DNA of 64,000 bases from Pseudomonas endophytica (GCF_001411475.1 NZ_LLWH01000165.1:1-64000), one strand, 5' to 3'. Positions 45,883-55,546 are shown, counted from the stretch's first letter. A program made the numbers and translations. Notes: a model not told the origin generated them from the sequence alone.

Positions 45883-48099
45883 TTAAAAGTCCACCGACGC
45901 AGAAAGCTCAACGGTACGGGGCGCTCCCAAGCCCAAGCTGGACAGCAGCGGTGTGCCCCAATAAGCCTTGTTGGTCACGTTGGTGATATTACCGCGCAAG
46001 GTAACCGGGCGACTGGCGAAATGGGTGGCATAGCGTGCGCCCACGTCATAAATCGTGTGCCCAGGTATCGACTGCGCGTTATCGGCGCTGATGTACTGCT
46101 GGGACACGGAGGTTGCATTGCCGGTTAAGGTCAAACCGTCGAGGATGGGCGTGTCCCATTCCATACCCAGCTTGCCCTGCAACTTGGGCAAGCCGGTGGC
46201 GGTTTTGCCTTGGTTGACCCCGCCTGCGGTCTTCGTCAGCTTCGGGTCAACATGCGCTACGCCGCCCATGAGCCGCACGTTGTCCAACGGCGAGCCGAAA
46301 AAAGCCCACTCGATTCCACGGTTACGCTGCTCCCCACCAAAAGAAAAGACGTTGGTGTCGGGATCGGTGTAGCTGCTCGGACGTTTGATTTCATACAGGC
46401 TGAGGGTGTGGGAGAAGTCACCCAGGTCGACCTTCATACCGAGCTCTTTCTGCTTGGATTTATAAGGTGCAAACACATCCCCCGCATTCGCTGCGGTCAT
46501 CGGCGCGGTAGCCCCTTTGCTCAAGCCTTCGATGTAGTTGGCGTACAACGAAACGTTGTCGGTGACTTTGACCAGTAATGCCGCAGCGGGTGTTGTCGCC
46601 GCTTCGTCATAGCGGCCAGTTCGCGCGCCGGTGCTAACGCTAAACGTGTCGGTCAGCACTTGCTGACGACGCACGCCAAGGGTCAACTGCACTCGATCCT
46701 CAAACACCGATAAGGTGTCCGCTACGCCATAACTGGTCAGGCGGGTTTCGGAGTGGGCAATGTACGGGAAGCTCTTGTCCGCTGTCGGGCCCCACACCGG
46801 GTGGTAGATATTGGTGGTCCAATCTGCACCCGGAACTTGCCGGCGTCCGAAGTCCTTCTGGGTATCCCCATAGTGCGTGGCATTGACCGACCACTGATGC
46901 TTGATCCCAGCGGTCTGGAAATGACCCTTCAAGCCCGCTTCGCCCGAGGTTTTCTCCAACTCCATCTTCAATTGGCCCATCGTGGTCTTGAAGTCGCCAG
47001 CTTCGTTGAACACGGTGGCCAACATGGTGCCGCTGTAGACGTAGCGGGTCCGGCTGCTGCCATAGGCGGCATACGCCATGAGGTTGTCATTGAGGTCGTA
47101 CTCACCGCGCACAATCGCCCCTCGGTCCTTGGTTTGCACATAGGCCCAGTCCGGGTTTAACAGCGTGTCGGATTTCGGTGGCTTGGGCACTGATACGCCG
47201 GAAGCCAAGTTGATACCGCGGTTTTGTCCGCGAACACGGTCATCACTTTCATACAGATCGGCCGACAGACGAGCACGCTCACCGCGCCAGTCAAGACCGA
47301 GCGATGTCAGTTCGGCCTTCTGCTTTTGATCATTGACGGCGCCGTCGCCATCCCGGTAAACGCCGTTAAAACGAACACCGAATTGCTGATCCTCACCAAA
47401 ACGTCGACCCACGTCCACGTGCCCACCGAACTGCGCATCGGACATGTAAGTTCCGGTAAAGCGCGTGAGTGGCTGATCACCCGCCCGCTTGGGCACCAGG
47501 TTGACAGTCCCTCCAACTGAACCACCCGGCGGCATGCCATTGAGCAAAGCCGAGGGGCCTTTTAGCACCTCAATGCGCTCGTACATTTCTGGCGAAATTC
47601 GGTAGTACGGCGCTACGCCATATAACCCGCCAATGGTCACGTCGCTGATGTTGCTGGCGAAGCCACGAATGGAATAGTTCTCGCTAAACGTACCGGTTAG
47701 GCCGTTGCTGAACACCGAAGGGTCGGTTGCCGCGATGACTTGGGTAATATTTTGTGCCTGCAAGTCGGCGATGTATTTTTCCGTGTAACTGACGGTGCTG
47801 AACGGTGTGTCCATGAAGTCCATATTGCCCAGCAAACCGACGCGGCTGCCGTAAGCAACTTGCCCACCTGCATAACTGGGAGGCAGCTCGGACGGTAGAT
47901 CCATTTCGCCTTCCACTCTAGTTTCGGGGAGGGTCGAGACGGTCTTTTCTTCGGTGTCCATGCTCTGGGCATAGGCTGGCAAACCGCTCACGGTCAGCGC
48001 CATGCCGAGCAGCACTCTGTGTACGGCGTTGGCGGTGCGGTTCAAGGCAAAATCTGCGCGGGGTTGCGCATTGCAGGTTGGAAAGTGGCGTTTACGCAC
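45883..48099 (-). CDS. TonB-dependent siderophore receptor, system 1
   Basis: 738-residue outer-membrane receptor. A signal peptide ends near GLPAYAQ. The plug domain contains NYSIRGFASNISDV, YERIEVLKGPSALLNGMPPGGSVGGTVNLVPKRA in pieces, and the beta-barrel ends with the classical C-terminal phenylalanine (ELSASVDF). No N-terminal signalling (STN) domain is seen, so it does not take part in sigma-regulator surface signalling. The plug and barrel pattern is of the ferric-siderophore class, probably hydroxamate-type, but the ligand is not decided. A Fur-like site lies upstream at 48160. Confidence 0.88.
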   Translation of the reverse strand: MRKRHFPTCNAQPRADFALNRTANAVHRVLLGMALTVSGLPAYAQSMDTEEKTVSTLPETRVEGEMDLPSELPPSYAGGQVAYGSRVGLLGNMDFMDTPFSTVSYTEKYIADLQAQNITQVIAATDPSVFSNGLTGTFSENYSIRGFASNISDVTIGGLYGVAPYYRISPEMYERIEVLKGPSALLNGMPPGGSVGGTVNLVPKRAGDQPLTRFTGTYMSDAQFGGHVDVGRRFGEDQQFGVRFNGVYRDGDGAVNDQKQKAELTSLGLDWRGERARLSADLYESDDRVRGQNRGINLASGVSVPKPPKSDTLLNPDWAYVQTKDRGAIVRGEYDLNDNLMAYAAYGSSRTRYVYSGTMLATVFNEAGDFKTTMGQLKMELEKTSGEAGLKGHFQTAGIKHQWSVNATHYGDTQKDFGRRQVPGADWTTNIYHPVWGPTADKSFPYIAHSETRLTSYGVADTLSVFEDRVQLTLGVRRQQVLTDTFSVSTGARTGRYDEAATTPAAALLVKVTDNVSLYANYIEGLSKGATAPMTAANAGDVFAPYKSKQKELGMKVDLGDFSHTLSLYEIKRPSSYTDPDTNVFSFGGEQRNRGIEWAFFGSPLDNVRLMGGVAHVDPKLTKTAGGVNQGKTATGLPKLQGKLGMEWDTPILDGLTLTGNATSVSQQYISADNAQSIPGHTIYDVGARYATHFASRPVTLRGNITNVTNKAYWGTPLLSSLGLGAPRTVELSASVDF

Positions 48100-48157
48100 G
48101 CTAAGGCTCCGTTCAACTGGGTAGTTGCTGGTTGTTAATCTGAATGCAAAGGGTGTT

Positions 48158-48172
48158 TTTAATGAGAATCAC
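48158..48172. promoter_or_regulatory. Partial Fur-box-like site
   Basis: TTTAATGAGAATCAC contains the AATGAGAATCA block of many pseudomonad Fur boxes, 60 bases upstream of the TonB receptor start. The second half of the 19-bp box is poorly kept, so this is only a candidate. Confidence 0.4.
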
Positions 48173-48211
48173 TAGACGTTAAATATGTGCTTGGGCAAAG
48201 CCTTGCACGCC

Positions 48212-49204
48212 TCAGCGTTGATAGCCCTTTTCGACGTCTTCGATCATCAACTTCAAAGAAGTCGGGCTGGCGCCGGTCACGTACCACGCCTGGGCATCGG
48301 CAAAAATCACCCGGCCGTTTTTCCAGGCATTGGTCTGACGCAATAACGGGTTGCCCATGCTCTGGGCGTCCATGACCGGGCGGCGCTCCATCACGGCGGT
48401 GCGGTCGACCACATAAATGATGTCGGGGTTAGCGTGTTGAATGAACTCACTGGAAATCGGCTGGCCATGCAAACCGCTATCGACTGCCGTACTGGCCGGT
48501 TTCACACCCAATGCATTAAAGATAAAGCCGTAGCGCGAGTGCTCACCGAATGAGCTAAAGGCGCCGTTGTTGTGCAGCACGACCAGCGCTTTTTCCGGGC
48601 GCCCGGCGGTGAGATCCCTGACCTCTTGAACCTTGGCATCCAGTTCTTCAACCTGCTGCCGGGCGAGCGCCTGCTTGTCGAATAGCGTCCCAAGGGTCAA
48701 CAAATGATCTTTGATGACCTCTATATGGCGCGCCTCACTGTCGCGGTAGTCAACGTCGAAATGCACCGTCGGGGCCATCTCGCTCAATGCCTGATAGTGG
48801 TTAGCCTGCAACGATGTCATCAAGATCAAGTCAGGCTTGGTGCCATGAACTCGCTCCAGATTGGGCTGCACAATCGCCCCCACGTCTTCGACACCTTGAT
48901 CCTCCTTGTAGCGGGCCAGAAAGTGCGGAACAAAATCCTTCGGCATGCCTACCACCGGTATCCCTAGCTGGTCGAGAAAGTCGACCTCATTCATGTCCAG
49001 TGCAACCACCCGTTTCGGGGCACGCTCGATGACTGTAGTGCCCAGTTGATGCTGCACAGTCACTGTGGCAAAAGCGCCCTGCTCCGGCTGAGCGTTTGTG
49101 ACGGCCTGTGTCGACGCTGCCGGCTTGTCATTGCAGCCTTGCACGGCAAGCGCTGCGGTTATCAGCAGGGCCAGTGGCCACAAGCGGTGTGTGTGATGCG
49201 CCAT
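48212..49204 (-). CDS. Iron-siderophore ABC transporter substrate-binding lipoprotein (FatB-like)
   Basis: 330 residues with a lipoprotein signal peptide (LALLITAALAVQGC, lipobox VQGC). The class III binding-protein fold is visible: RAPKRVVALDMNEVDFLDQLGI, LERVHGTKPDLILMTS, NGAFSSFGEHSRYGFIFNALG and the closing NGRVIFADAQAWYVTG. It resembles FatB/ViuP binding proteins for catecholate or mixed siderophores. The start at ATG 49204 is chosen over a GTG at 49240 that overlaps the ATPase gene. It is the last gene of the transport operon that begins at 55412. Confidence 0.86.
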   Translation of the reverse strand: MAHHTHRLWPLALLITAALAVQGCNDKPAASTQAVTNAQPEQGAFATVTVQHQLGTTVIERAPKRVVALDMNEVDFLDQLGIPVVGMPKDFVPHFLARYKEDQGVEDVGAIVQPNLERVHGTKPDLILMTSLQANHYQALSEMAPTVHFDVDYRDSEARHIEVIKDHLLTLGTLFDKQALARQQVEELDAKVQEVRDLTAGRPEKALVVLHNNGAFSSFGEHSRYGFIFNALGVKPASTAVDSGLHGQPISSEFIQHANPDIIYVVDRTAVMERRPVMDAQSMGNPLLRQTNAWKNGRVIFADAQAWYVTGASPTSLKLMIEDVEKGYQR

Positions 49205-49218
49205 GAGGAGGGTTCTCT

Positions 49219-49980
49219 TTAGGGGTTGAAGTAGTTGCACAGACGACCGCGCTGCCCTTGGGTGATTTCAAAATCCAACCCATAGAGCTTGCTGAGCTGT
49301 GCCTCGGTAATCACGTGCTCCACGCCACCGGCGCAGTGCACCGCGCCGGCCTTCATCGCTACGATGTGGTCGGAATAACTGGCGGCGAAATTGAGGTCAT
49401 GCACCACCAGAATCACCGTGCGCCCAAACTCGTCGCAGAGTCGGCGCAGCGCCCGCATGATCTGCACCGCATGCTTGATATCGAGGTTGTTCAGCGGCTC
49501 GTCCAGCAGTAGATAGTCGGTTTGCTGGGCAATCGTCATCGCCAAAAAGGCCATCTGCCGCTGCCCGCCACTGAGTTCATCGAGGTAGGCATGGCGCAGC
49601 GGTTCCAACGACAAAAATGCGATCGCCTCGCCAATCAGCCGCTGGTCCTCAGCAGTCAATACACCGCGACTAAACGGAAACCGGCCAAAGGCAACCAACT
49701 CTTCAACGGTCAAGCGCAGATTGAAGTCTGGCGATTGACGCAACGTTGCAACCCGCTTGGCGTACTCGCGCACAGCAAGACCCGCGACCGGGCGGCCGTC
49801 TATACGCACCTCGCCACGACTGGGCTCCATCAACCGCGCAATCATCATTAACAATGTGGTCTTGCCCGCACCATTGGGGCCTATCAGTGAGGTCAGCGAC
49901 TTAGACGGAAAACACGCGCTAACGCCATCAAGAACGGTCTTGGTGCCATACGCCTTGTGAAGGTCATGGACAGTGATCAT
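49219..49980 (-). CDS. Iron-siderophore ABC transporter ATPase (FecE/FepC-like)
   Basis: 253 residues. Walker A GPNGAGKTT, signature LSGGQRQM, Walker B LLLDEPLNNLD and the switch histidine in VVHDLNFAASYSD are all present. The start at 49980 overlaps the permease stop (ATGA) and follows a GAGGAG site. The longer frame to 50028 is rejected. It powers the heterodimeric permease encoded at 49977 and 50924. Confidence 0.9.
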   Translation of the reverse strand: MITVHDLHKAYGTKTVLDGVSACFPSKSLTSLIGPNGAGKTTLLMMIARLMEPSRGEVRIDGRPVAGLAVREYAKRVATLRQSPDFNLRLTVEELVAFGRFPFSRGVLTAEDQRLIGEAIAFLSLEPLRHAYLDELSGGQRQMAFLAMTIAQQTDYLLLDEPLNNLDIKHAVQIMRALRRLCDEFGRTVILVVHDLNFAASYSDHIVAMKAGAVHCAGGVEHVITEAQLSKLYGLDFEITQGQRGRLCNYFNP

Positions 49981-50927
49981 GGGGCTCCTCGTGAACGGAC
50001 CATCAACATCAGGAAGTACCCGCCGCACACCAGATTAATAAGGATGCCGACCGTGGTCTTGTAGTTAAAAACATGCTCAACCAGCAGTTGGGCGGCGATA
50101 AACAGAGCCACCGCAATCGCGCTGCCGAGCGCCAACGTGACCCGGTGCCTGAAGGTTCGGGCAAGTGCATAGGTGATGTTCGCGACAAACACGCCCATGA
50201 ACGCGGTGGGGCCTAACAGGCTGGTCGAAATGGCCACTAACGCGGCAATCAACCCCAGGTGCAGGCGCACGCTGCGCCGATAATCGACCCCCAAAGACAT
50301 CGCCTGATCACGCCCCAGTGAGAGCACATCCAGGGTTGGCAAGGTTTTCAGGCCAACAAGGCAAACGGCCGTCACCAGCAGCCCCGAAAAGATCAATTCT
50401 TGAGGCTGTGCCCGGTTGAACGAAGCCTGACTAAACCCCAGTAACACAGAGAATTCGCCAGGACTGACCTTGAGCTGGACGAACTGAGTCAACGTGCTGA
50501 TGACCATGGTCAGCACCAAGCCAATCAATAACAGGAAGTACACGTCGCTTTTACCGTCGCGCAGCAACCCGCGATGGATGCACCACGAATAGGCGAGCAT
50601 CAGCAGCACCGACAGCAGGAAATTACCGGTACTGCCGAGCAGCACTGTGCTGTACGTCCCCAAAAACAAAACCAGCAAGGCTTGCAACAGCAGATAAACC
50701 GCCTCGTAGCCCATGATTGCGGGGGTCAGTATTCGGTTGCCGGTCAGGGTCTGAAAGGTGATGGACGACCAAGCAATGGCTACACCGCCGATCAGCATGG
50801 CTGTTAGCCGGGCAATCCGCTTGGGGATCACATAATCAACGTCCAGCCCTGACCCCAGGAACACAAAAACCAGTGCCAAAACGCTGACCACAAGCCAGGC
50901 GGCAAGCCGCGGATGCTGGCGGATCAT
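49977..50927 (-). CDS. FecCD-family siderophore permease, second subunit (FatC-like)
   Basis: 316 residues with about nine membrane segments. The FecCD signature pieces are ITFQTLTGNRILTPAIMGYEA, LGRDQAMSLGVDYRR and LGPTAFMGVFVANITYALART. It overlaps the upstream permease gene by four bases (ATGA). Together with the 50924 protein it forms the inner-membrane channel for the iron-siderophore delivered by the lipoprotein at 48212. Confidence 0.88.
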   Translation of the reverse strand: MIRQHPRLAAWLVVSVLALVFVFLGSGLDVDYVIPKRIARLTAMLIGGVAIAWSSITFQTLTGNRILTPAIMGYEAVYLLLQALLVLFLGTYSTVLLGSTGNFLLSVLLMLAYSWCIHRGLLRDGKSDVYFLLLIGLVLTMVISTLTQFVQLKVSPGEFSVLLGFSQASFNRAQPQELIFSGLLVTAVCLVGLKTLPTLDVLSLGRDQAMSLGVDYRRSVRLHLGLIAALVAISTSLLGPTAFMGVFVANITYALARTFRHRVTLALGSAIAVALFIAAQLLVEHVFNYKTTVGILINLVCGGYFLMLMVRSRGAP

Positions 50928-51865
50928 CGGTGCCTCCAGATGATCAACCCAAGGAACAACACGCCACCCACGCTGCCTGCCGTCAGACCGATCGGCACCT
51001 CAAATGGGTAGATAATCAGCCGCCCAAGGATGTCGCACACCAGCAACAGGCATGCCCCCCCCAGCGCAACAATGGGCAACGTACGCCCCAAGTGATCGCC
51101 ATAGCGCAGCGCTACAAGGTTAGGGATCACCAGCCCGACAAAGGGAATTGAGCCCACCGTAATCACCGTTGCAGAGACAGTGACCGCGACCAACAGCAAA
51201 CCCAGCACCACGGTTGCCGTGTAGTTGAGGCCCAAGCTGGTGGCCATACCCTCGCCCATGCCGAGCACGGTAAACCGGTGTGCGTACAGGTAGGTCAGCG
51301 CCACAACCGGCAAGATCAAGTAGATAATTTCGTAACTGCCCTGCACCACCCGCGAGAAGTCGCCCAAGAGCCAGCCCTGCATGCTTTGCAGCATGTTGTT
51401 GCGATAGGCATAGAACTCGGCAATCGCGCTCAACACGCCGCCATACATCAAGCCAATGACCGCAACCAACACCGTGCTCTTGAACTGGATGCGACGGATC
51501 ACCAGCACAAACAGCAACCCTGCCGCAAAGCAAAACACCAACGCGAACAGCATTCGAGCCGGTGCCCCAGCGGCAGGTGCCAACACCAGCGACAGCAAAA
51601 TGCCGAGCTTGGCCGCGTCCAGCCCACCGGTTGTGCCTGGCTCAACGAACTTGTTACCCACAATGTGCTGCAGGATCACCCCGCACACCGCGAGGCCAAC
51701 CCCGGTTAGCACTAACGCAGCCAGACGCGGCAAGCGGCTGGCCGTCAGGGTCAACCACGCATCGCCAGAGGTCGAAAGCAGGTCCGACCATGCCAATTGC
51801 CTGGCCCCTATCATCAGCGACGCTGCGCAGAGCAAAACAAACAGCCCACACCAACGTGCACGCAT
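50924..51865 (-). CDS. FecCD-family siderophore permease, first subunit (FatD-like)
   Basis: 313 residues with about nine membrane segments. The signature segments are RLPRLAALVLTGVGLAVCGVILQHIVGNKFVEPGTTG in pieces, GMGEGMATSLGLN and the PFVGLVIPNLVALRYGDH loop. The family motif for the ATPase coupling helix (IPNLVALRYG) is intact. Its start shares a base with the stop of the exporter-fold ABC gene upstream, showing that the two kinds of transporter are made from one message. Confidence 0.88.
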   Translation of the reverse strand: MRARWCGLFVLLCAASLMIGARQLAWSDLLSTSGDAWLTLTASRLPRLAALVLTGVGLAVCGVILQHIVGNKFVEPGTTGGLDAAKLGILLSLVLAPAAGAPARMLFALVFCFAAGLLFVLVIRRIQFKSTVLVAVIGLMYGGVLSAIAEFYAYRNNMLQSMQGWLLGDFSRVVQGSYEIIYLILPVVALTYLYAHRFTVLGMGEGMATSLGLNYTATVVLGLLLVAVTVSATVITVGSIPFVGLVIPNLVALRYGDHLGRTLPIVALGGACLLLVCDILGRLIIYPFEVPIGLTAGSVGGVLFLGLIIWRHR

Positions 51866-53631
51866 CAGGCTTGCTCGCCGTTAGAAGGCGCTGCAATCCG
51901 CCAGCCTTTGGCGGCTCGACGTTGCGCCAAAAAGTGCGCATAACGGCCGTGACTGGCGCGCAACAGCGAGGGCGAGCCTTGCTCAACGAGTTGCCCTTGA
52001 TCGAGCACTAAAATCTGATCGGCCATCGACACGGTGGACAGCTGATGCGCAATCACCAACAGCGTGTGACCACCGCGCAATCTGGACAGGGTCTGGGCAA
52101 TGACGTGTTGGTTCTCGGCATCCAGCGCGGCAGTGGCTTCATCCACCAGCAAAATCGGCGCGTTTTTGATCAACGCACGGGCAATGGCGATGCGTTGCCG
52201 CTCACCCCCCGACAGGCGCGCACCGCCCTCTCCCACCGGCGTGTCAATGCCTTGTGGCAAGCGCTCAATCAGCTCTGTGACCCCGGCCTGAGCGGCCGCA
52301 TCCAGAATATCGACAAGGCTGGCGGCAGGTCTGCCGACGCGAATGTTGTCGGCAATGCTGCCTTGAAACAGATACGTGTCTTGATGGATCTGGCTGATAT
52401 GACTGGCCAACTGCGAACTGGACATCTGGCGCACGTCCACGCCGCCAATCAGCACGCAGCCTTGGCTGGCATCGAAAAACCGCGCAATCAGGCGCAGCAA
52501 CGAGGTTTTGCCCGAGCCGGAAGCTCCAATCAATGCCGTCATGCTGCCGGGCGCAATGCTCAAGCTGACATCGCGCAGCACCTCTGGCTGATCGGGCGCA
52601 TAGCGCAAGCTCACCCCGCGCAACTCAATCGAGCCCGATGCCGGGGCGTGTGGCCGCTCGGGTTCAGGCAGCGGCGCGACCGCCAAAATACGCTGCACTT
52701 CTTCAAGCTGGCTGTCTGCACCGCGCAGTATCTCGGCATAACTGGCCACGTCGAGCAATGGGTCGATGTAGCGACTGGTCAATACCAGCGCAACCACCAC
52801 GGCGATCACTGAGCCCGCATCCTGTGCCATGCCCAATTGTGCGTTCAGCCAGAACACAGCGGCTATCAGCAATACCGCGAACAGGGCTTGCACCACCCAA
52901 GCATTGAGCACCACAGAGAGTGTTGACTGGTAGATCAGGCGCATACCGGACTGGCGTTGCCGGTCGATGGCCTGCTCCAGCCACTGCGCACCACCGCCTT
53001 CACCGTTAAAAGCACGCAGCACCGACTGAGCCTGGGCAAACTCAACCATGCGCTGGCTGGTATCGGCGAAATGGCGTTGGTAGGTCTGCTCAGCGCGCCG
53101 CCCCAAACGTGCCGTCAGCCACAGTGCAGCCAGCAACATCGGTAGGCCCAACAGAGCGATCAGACCCAATGGCCAGTGCAGCACACACAGTGCCGCCACG
53201 ATCACCAATGGAGTTACGGCACCCGTGATAACGGGGGTAAAGACATGCGCTGGCAACTGCGCAACAGCCATCATGCCGTGGGTAATGACATGCGAAAGTC
53301 GGCGGGTATTGTGCGCCGTGAACCAGCCCAGCGGCAGGCTGGCAACATGGTCGCCAAGACGCTGCCGCGCCCCCTGTAAAATCGCCACGCCCACCGCCAC
53401 CCCAGCCCTGTCGACTTGACGCCGCCAAGCCCAGCAGGCGACCACACCGACCACTGTCAGGCTGAGCCACAGCGCAGCACCGCGCACATCGCCCGCCAAC
53501 AAGCGCCGCATCACCGGCACCAACGTGGTGAGGGTGAACCCGCCGAGCAAGGCATACGACACGGCCATGCCCAGATAACGCCGCAAGATCGGCGCATCAT
53601 CGCCCAATAATTGAATCAGGGATTTCAGCAT
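51865..53631 (-). CDS. ABC transporter with fused TMD and NBD, YbtQ/IrtB-like (second half-transporter)
   Basis: 588 residues: six membrane helices, then an ATPase domain with Walker A GASGSGKTS, signature LSGGERQR, Walker B LLVDEATAALD and HQLSTV. The fold is that of type IV exporters, but proteins of this size paired within siderophore-uptake operons (YbtP/YbtQ, IrtA/IrtB) act as importers of ferric siderophores. The start at 53631 overlaps the preceding gene. A frame-open start at 53679 is rejected. No siderophore-interaction reductase domain is fused, unlike IrtA. It is probably a heterodimer with the 53625 protein. Confidence 0.85.
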   Translation of the reverse strand: MLKSLIQLLGDDAPILRRYLGMAVSYALLGGFTLTTLVPVMRRLLAGDVRGAALWLSLTVVGVVACWAWRRQVDRAGVAVGVAILQGARQRLGDHVASLPLGWFTAHNTRRLSHVITHGMMAVAQLPAHVFTPVITGAVTPLVIVAALCVLHWPLGLIALLGLPMLLAALWLTARLGRRAEQTYQRHFADTSQRMVEFAQAQSVLRAFNGEGGGAQWLEQAIDRQRQSGMRLIYQSTLSVVLNAWVVQALFAVLLIAAVFWLNAQLGMAQDAGSVIAVVVALVLTSRYIDPLLDVASYAEILRGADSQLEEVQRILAVAPLPEPERPHAPASGSIELRGVSLRYAPDQPEVLRDVSLSIAPGSMTALIGASGSGKTSLLRLIARFFDASQGCVLIGGVDVRQMSSSQLASHISQIHQDTYLFQGSIADNIRVGRPAASLVDILDAAAQAGVTELIERLPQGIDTPVGEGGARLSGGERQRIAIARALIKNAPILLVDEATAALDAENQHVIAQTLSRLRGGHTLLVIAHQLSTVSMADQILVLDQGQLVEQGSPSLLRASHGRYAHFLAQRRAAKGWRIAAPSNGEQA

Positions 53632-55412
53632 GGTTGCACCGCCTGTTCTTGTGCCTGCGAGTAACCACCCTGCGCCCACAAGCGGGCGTAAAGCCCTTTA
53701 TGGGCGAGGAGTTGCGGGTGCGTCCCTTGCTCATGAACCGTGGCGTTATCGAGCACGATGATCTGGTCAGCGTGCATCACGGTGTCCAGCCGATGTGCGA
53801 TGACCAACAAGGTGCGACCTTGGGCAAAGCGTGACAGCGCATCTTGGATCGCCACTTCGCTTTCGGCGTCTGCTGCAGCCGTGGCTTCGTCGAGTACCAA
53901 CACCGGCGGATCAAGCAACACAGCGCGGGCGATGCTGACACGCTGCTGCTCGCCGCCTGAGAACTGCGCATCCTCGCCGACTACCGAGTCATAACCGCGG
54001 GGTAACGCCAAAATTCGCTCATGGATATTCGCGGTGCGGGCGGCCTCCTCGATCTGCTGTTGGCTGGCTGAAGGCCGCCCCAGTGCAATGTTGTCGCGCA
54101 CACTGGCATGGATCAGCCGAACCTCTTGCAAGACAAAACCTAAGTGTCGGTACAGGCTGGAAGATTCAATGTGGCGCAGATCCACGCCGCCCAAGGTGAT
54201 ACGTCCCTCGGTCGGATCAAAGAAGCGCAACAGCAGCCGCGCCAAGGTCGACTTGCCTGAGCCGGAATAGCCCACGATGGCTGTCGTGGTGCCAGGCTTG
54301 AGGGTAAAGCTGACGCCTGAAACCACGCGGCGCTCGGCGTCATAACCGTAGCCCACCCCCTCAAAACACACTTCATTGCCCTTGGGCGTTGCTTGCACAT
54401 CCGACGCCGGTTGCTCCAGCACCGGGGTGTTCAACAAAGTCTGCACACGCTGCGCAGCGCCGGTCGCGTGATTGAGGTCATGGGTGATGTAGTGCAGCAA
54501 CAGCAACGGCCCACACAGCCCCGGCGTGACGAGGGCAAACGGCAACACATCGATCGCCCCCATCCAGCCCAAGCCCACAAAAAGGCTGCCAAAGACCAAC
54601 ACCACGCCTAACACCGTGACCGGCGCAACCAGCGCATTGGCATTGGCCATCGGTGCCACCAAGGGCCGCGTGAAGCCGACAAAGGCCTGAGCGAAGGCAT
54701 CCACCGCTTCGCGATAACGGCTGTGTGCCTTGGCGTTGGTACTGAACGACTTGACCACCGCAATGCCGTTGACGAACTCAACCACTGCGTGGTCAATGCG
54801 CCCCATCCCGGCTGCGAACGCCTGCATGTTCGCTTCACTGGCCTTCATGGCCTTGGCGAAGAATAGGAAGAAGCCAGGAAATGGCAGAATCGAAACGAGT
54901 GCCAAGCGCCAGTCCATGGCGAACAGGTAGATGAGTGAGATTAAAATCGCCCCCACTGCGCGCCCCAGCGTCGTATAGAAATGCGCGGTCAGGCTGTGCA
55001 GCGTATTGATATCGTCCTGCATCGCCCGCTTGACCTCACCCGAGGCCCGGCTGGTGAACCAACCCAACGGCACGCGGCTAAGCCGCTGAGCAATGGCTAT
55101 GCGTAGTTGATGGGTCAGACGGTTGTCCGCCAAGTGCGCAAGCAGCTCTGCGGCAGATATCAGCAACACACCCACGCACAGGCTCGCTACGCCAATCAGT
55201 ACCGACCACCACACCCCGCTCATGGCACTCGTCTGTTCACTCAGGGCGAGCTTGGCAATGTGCGCGATAGCAGCCAGCGGCACCATTGTCAGCATGGCAC
55301 CGGCTGCTGCGAGCAGAGCGGCCATGATCAGTCGCCCACGCACAGGCTTCAGCAGTTGGCTGAGTGGGCCGCGCACTTTTGGTTCGGCCGAGGCCAGGTC
55401 AGGAGAGTCCAT
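53625..55412 (-). CDS. ABC transporter with fused TMD and NBD, YbtP/IrtA-like (first half-transporter)
   Basis: 595 residues: six membrane helices and an ATPase domain with Walker A GYSGSGKST, signature FSGGEQQR, Walker B LVLDEATAAAD and the switch histidine in VIAHRLDTV. The signature has F in place of the usual L, as often in the YbtPQ/IrtAB group. It is the first gene of the seven-kilobase uptake operon, divergent from the TetR regulator with 189 bases between. The start at ATG 55412 is preferred to a GTG one codon earlier. Export of a siderophore is the alternative role, but no synthesis genes are present. Confidence 0.85.
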   Translation of the reverse strand: MDSPDLASAEPKVRGPLSQLLKPVRGRLIMAALLAAAGAMLTMVPLAAIAHIAKLALSEQTSAMSGVWWSVLIGVASLCVGVLLISAAELLAHLADNRLTHQLRIAIAQRLSRVPLGWFTSRASGEVKRAMQDDINTLHSLTAHFYTTLGRAVGAILISLIYLFAMDWRLALVSILPFPGFFLFFAKAMKASEANMQAFAAGMGRIDHAVVEFVNGIAVVKSFSTNAKAHSRYREAVDAFAQAFVGFTRPLVAPMANANALVAPVTVLGVVLVFGSLFVGLGWMGAIDVLPFALVTPGLCGPLLLLHYITHDLNHATGAAQRVQTLLNTPVLEQPASDVQATPKGNEVCFEGVGYGYDAERRVVSGVSFTLKPGTTTAIVGYSGSGKSTLARLLLRFFDPTEGRITLGGVDLRHIESSSLYRHLGFVLQEVRLIHASVRDNIALGRPSASQQQIEEAARTANIHERILALPRGYDSVVGEDAQFSGGEQQRVSIARAVLLDPPVLVLDEATAAADAESEVAIQDALSRFAQGRTLLVIAHRLDTVMHADQIIVLDNATVHEQGTHPQLLAHKGLYARLWAQGGYSQAQEQAVQPC

Positions 55413-55519
55413 CACAATAAAGCGTCCAGAGTGTTAGGAGGGTTGCAAGGCACTCGCCTTCCTATGCGTAATACACAGGCTTTCGAGGCAGGCAAAACGG
55501 CCGGGCAAACGCTAATCTT

Positions 55520-55546
55520 AATTAGTTGCATGACTATAAACTAATT
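55520..55546. promoter_or_regulatory. Inverted repeat, probable TetR operator
   Basis: AATTAGTT (55520-55527) and AACTAATT (55539-55546) are exact complements separated by 11 bases. The site lies in the divergent promoter region between the ABC operon and the TetR gene. Confidence 0.6.

Noticed and set aside
52045..52812. 255-codon + strand frame inside the YbtQ-like gene
   Set aside because: It is an antisense shadow. The opposite strand has complete ABC transporter motifs.
51865..55412. The two fused TMD-NBD ABC proteins as multidrug exporters
   Set aside because: The fold allows it, but coupling by overlapping codons to FecCD, FecE and FatB-like genes and the length of the pair favour the YbtPQ/IrtAB siderophore group. 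Kept as an alternative only.
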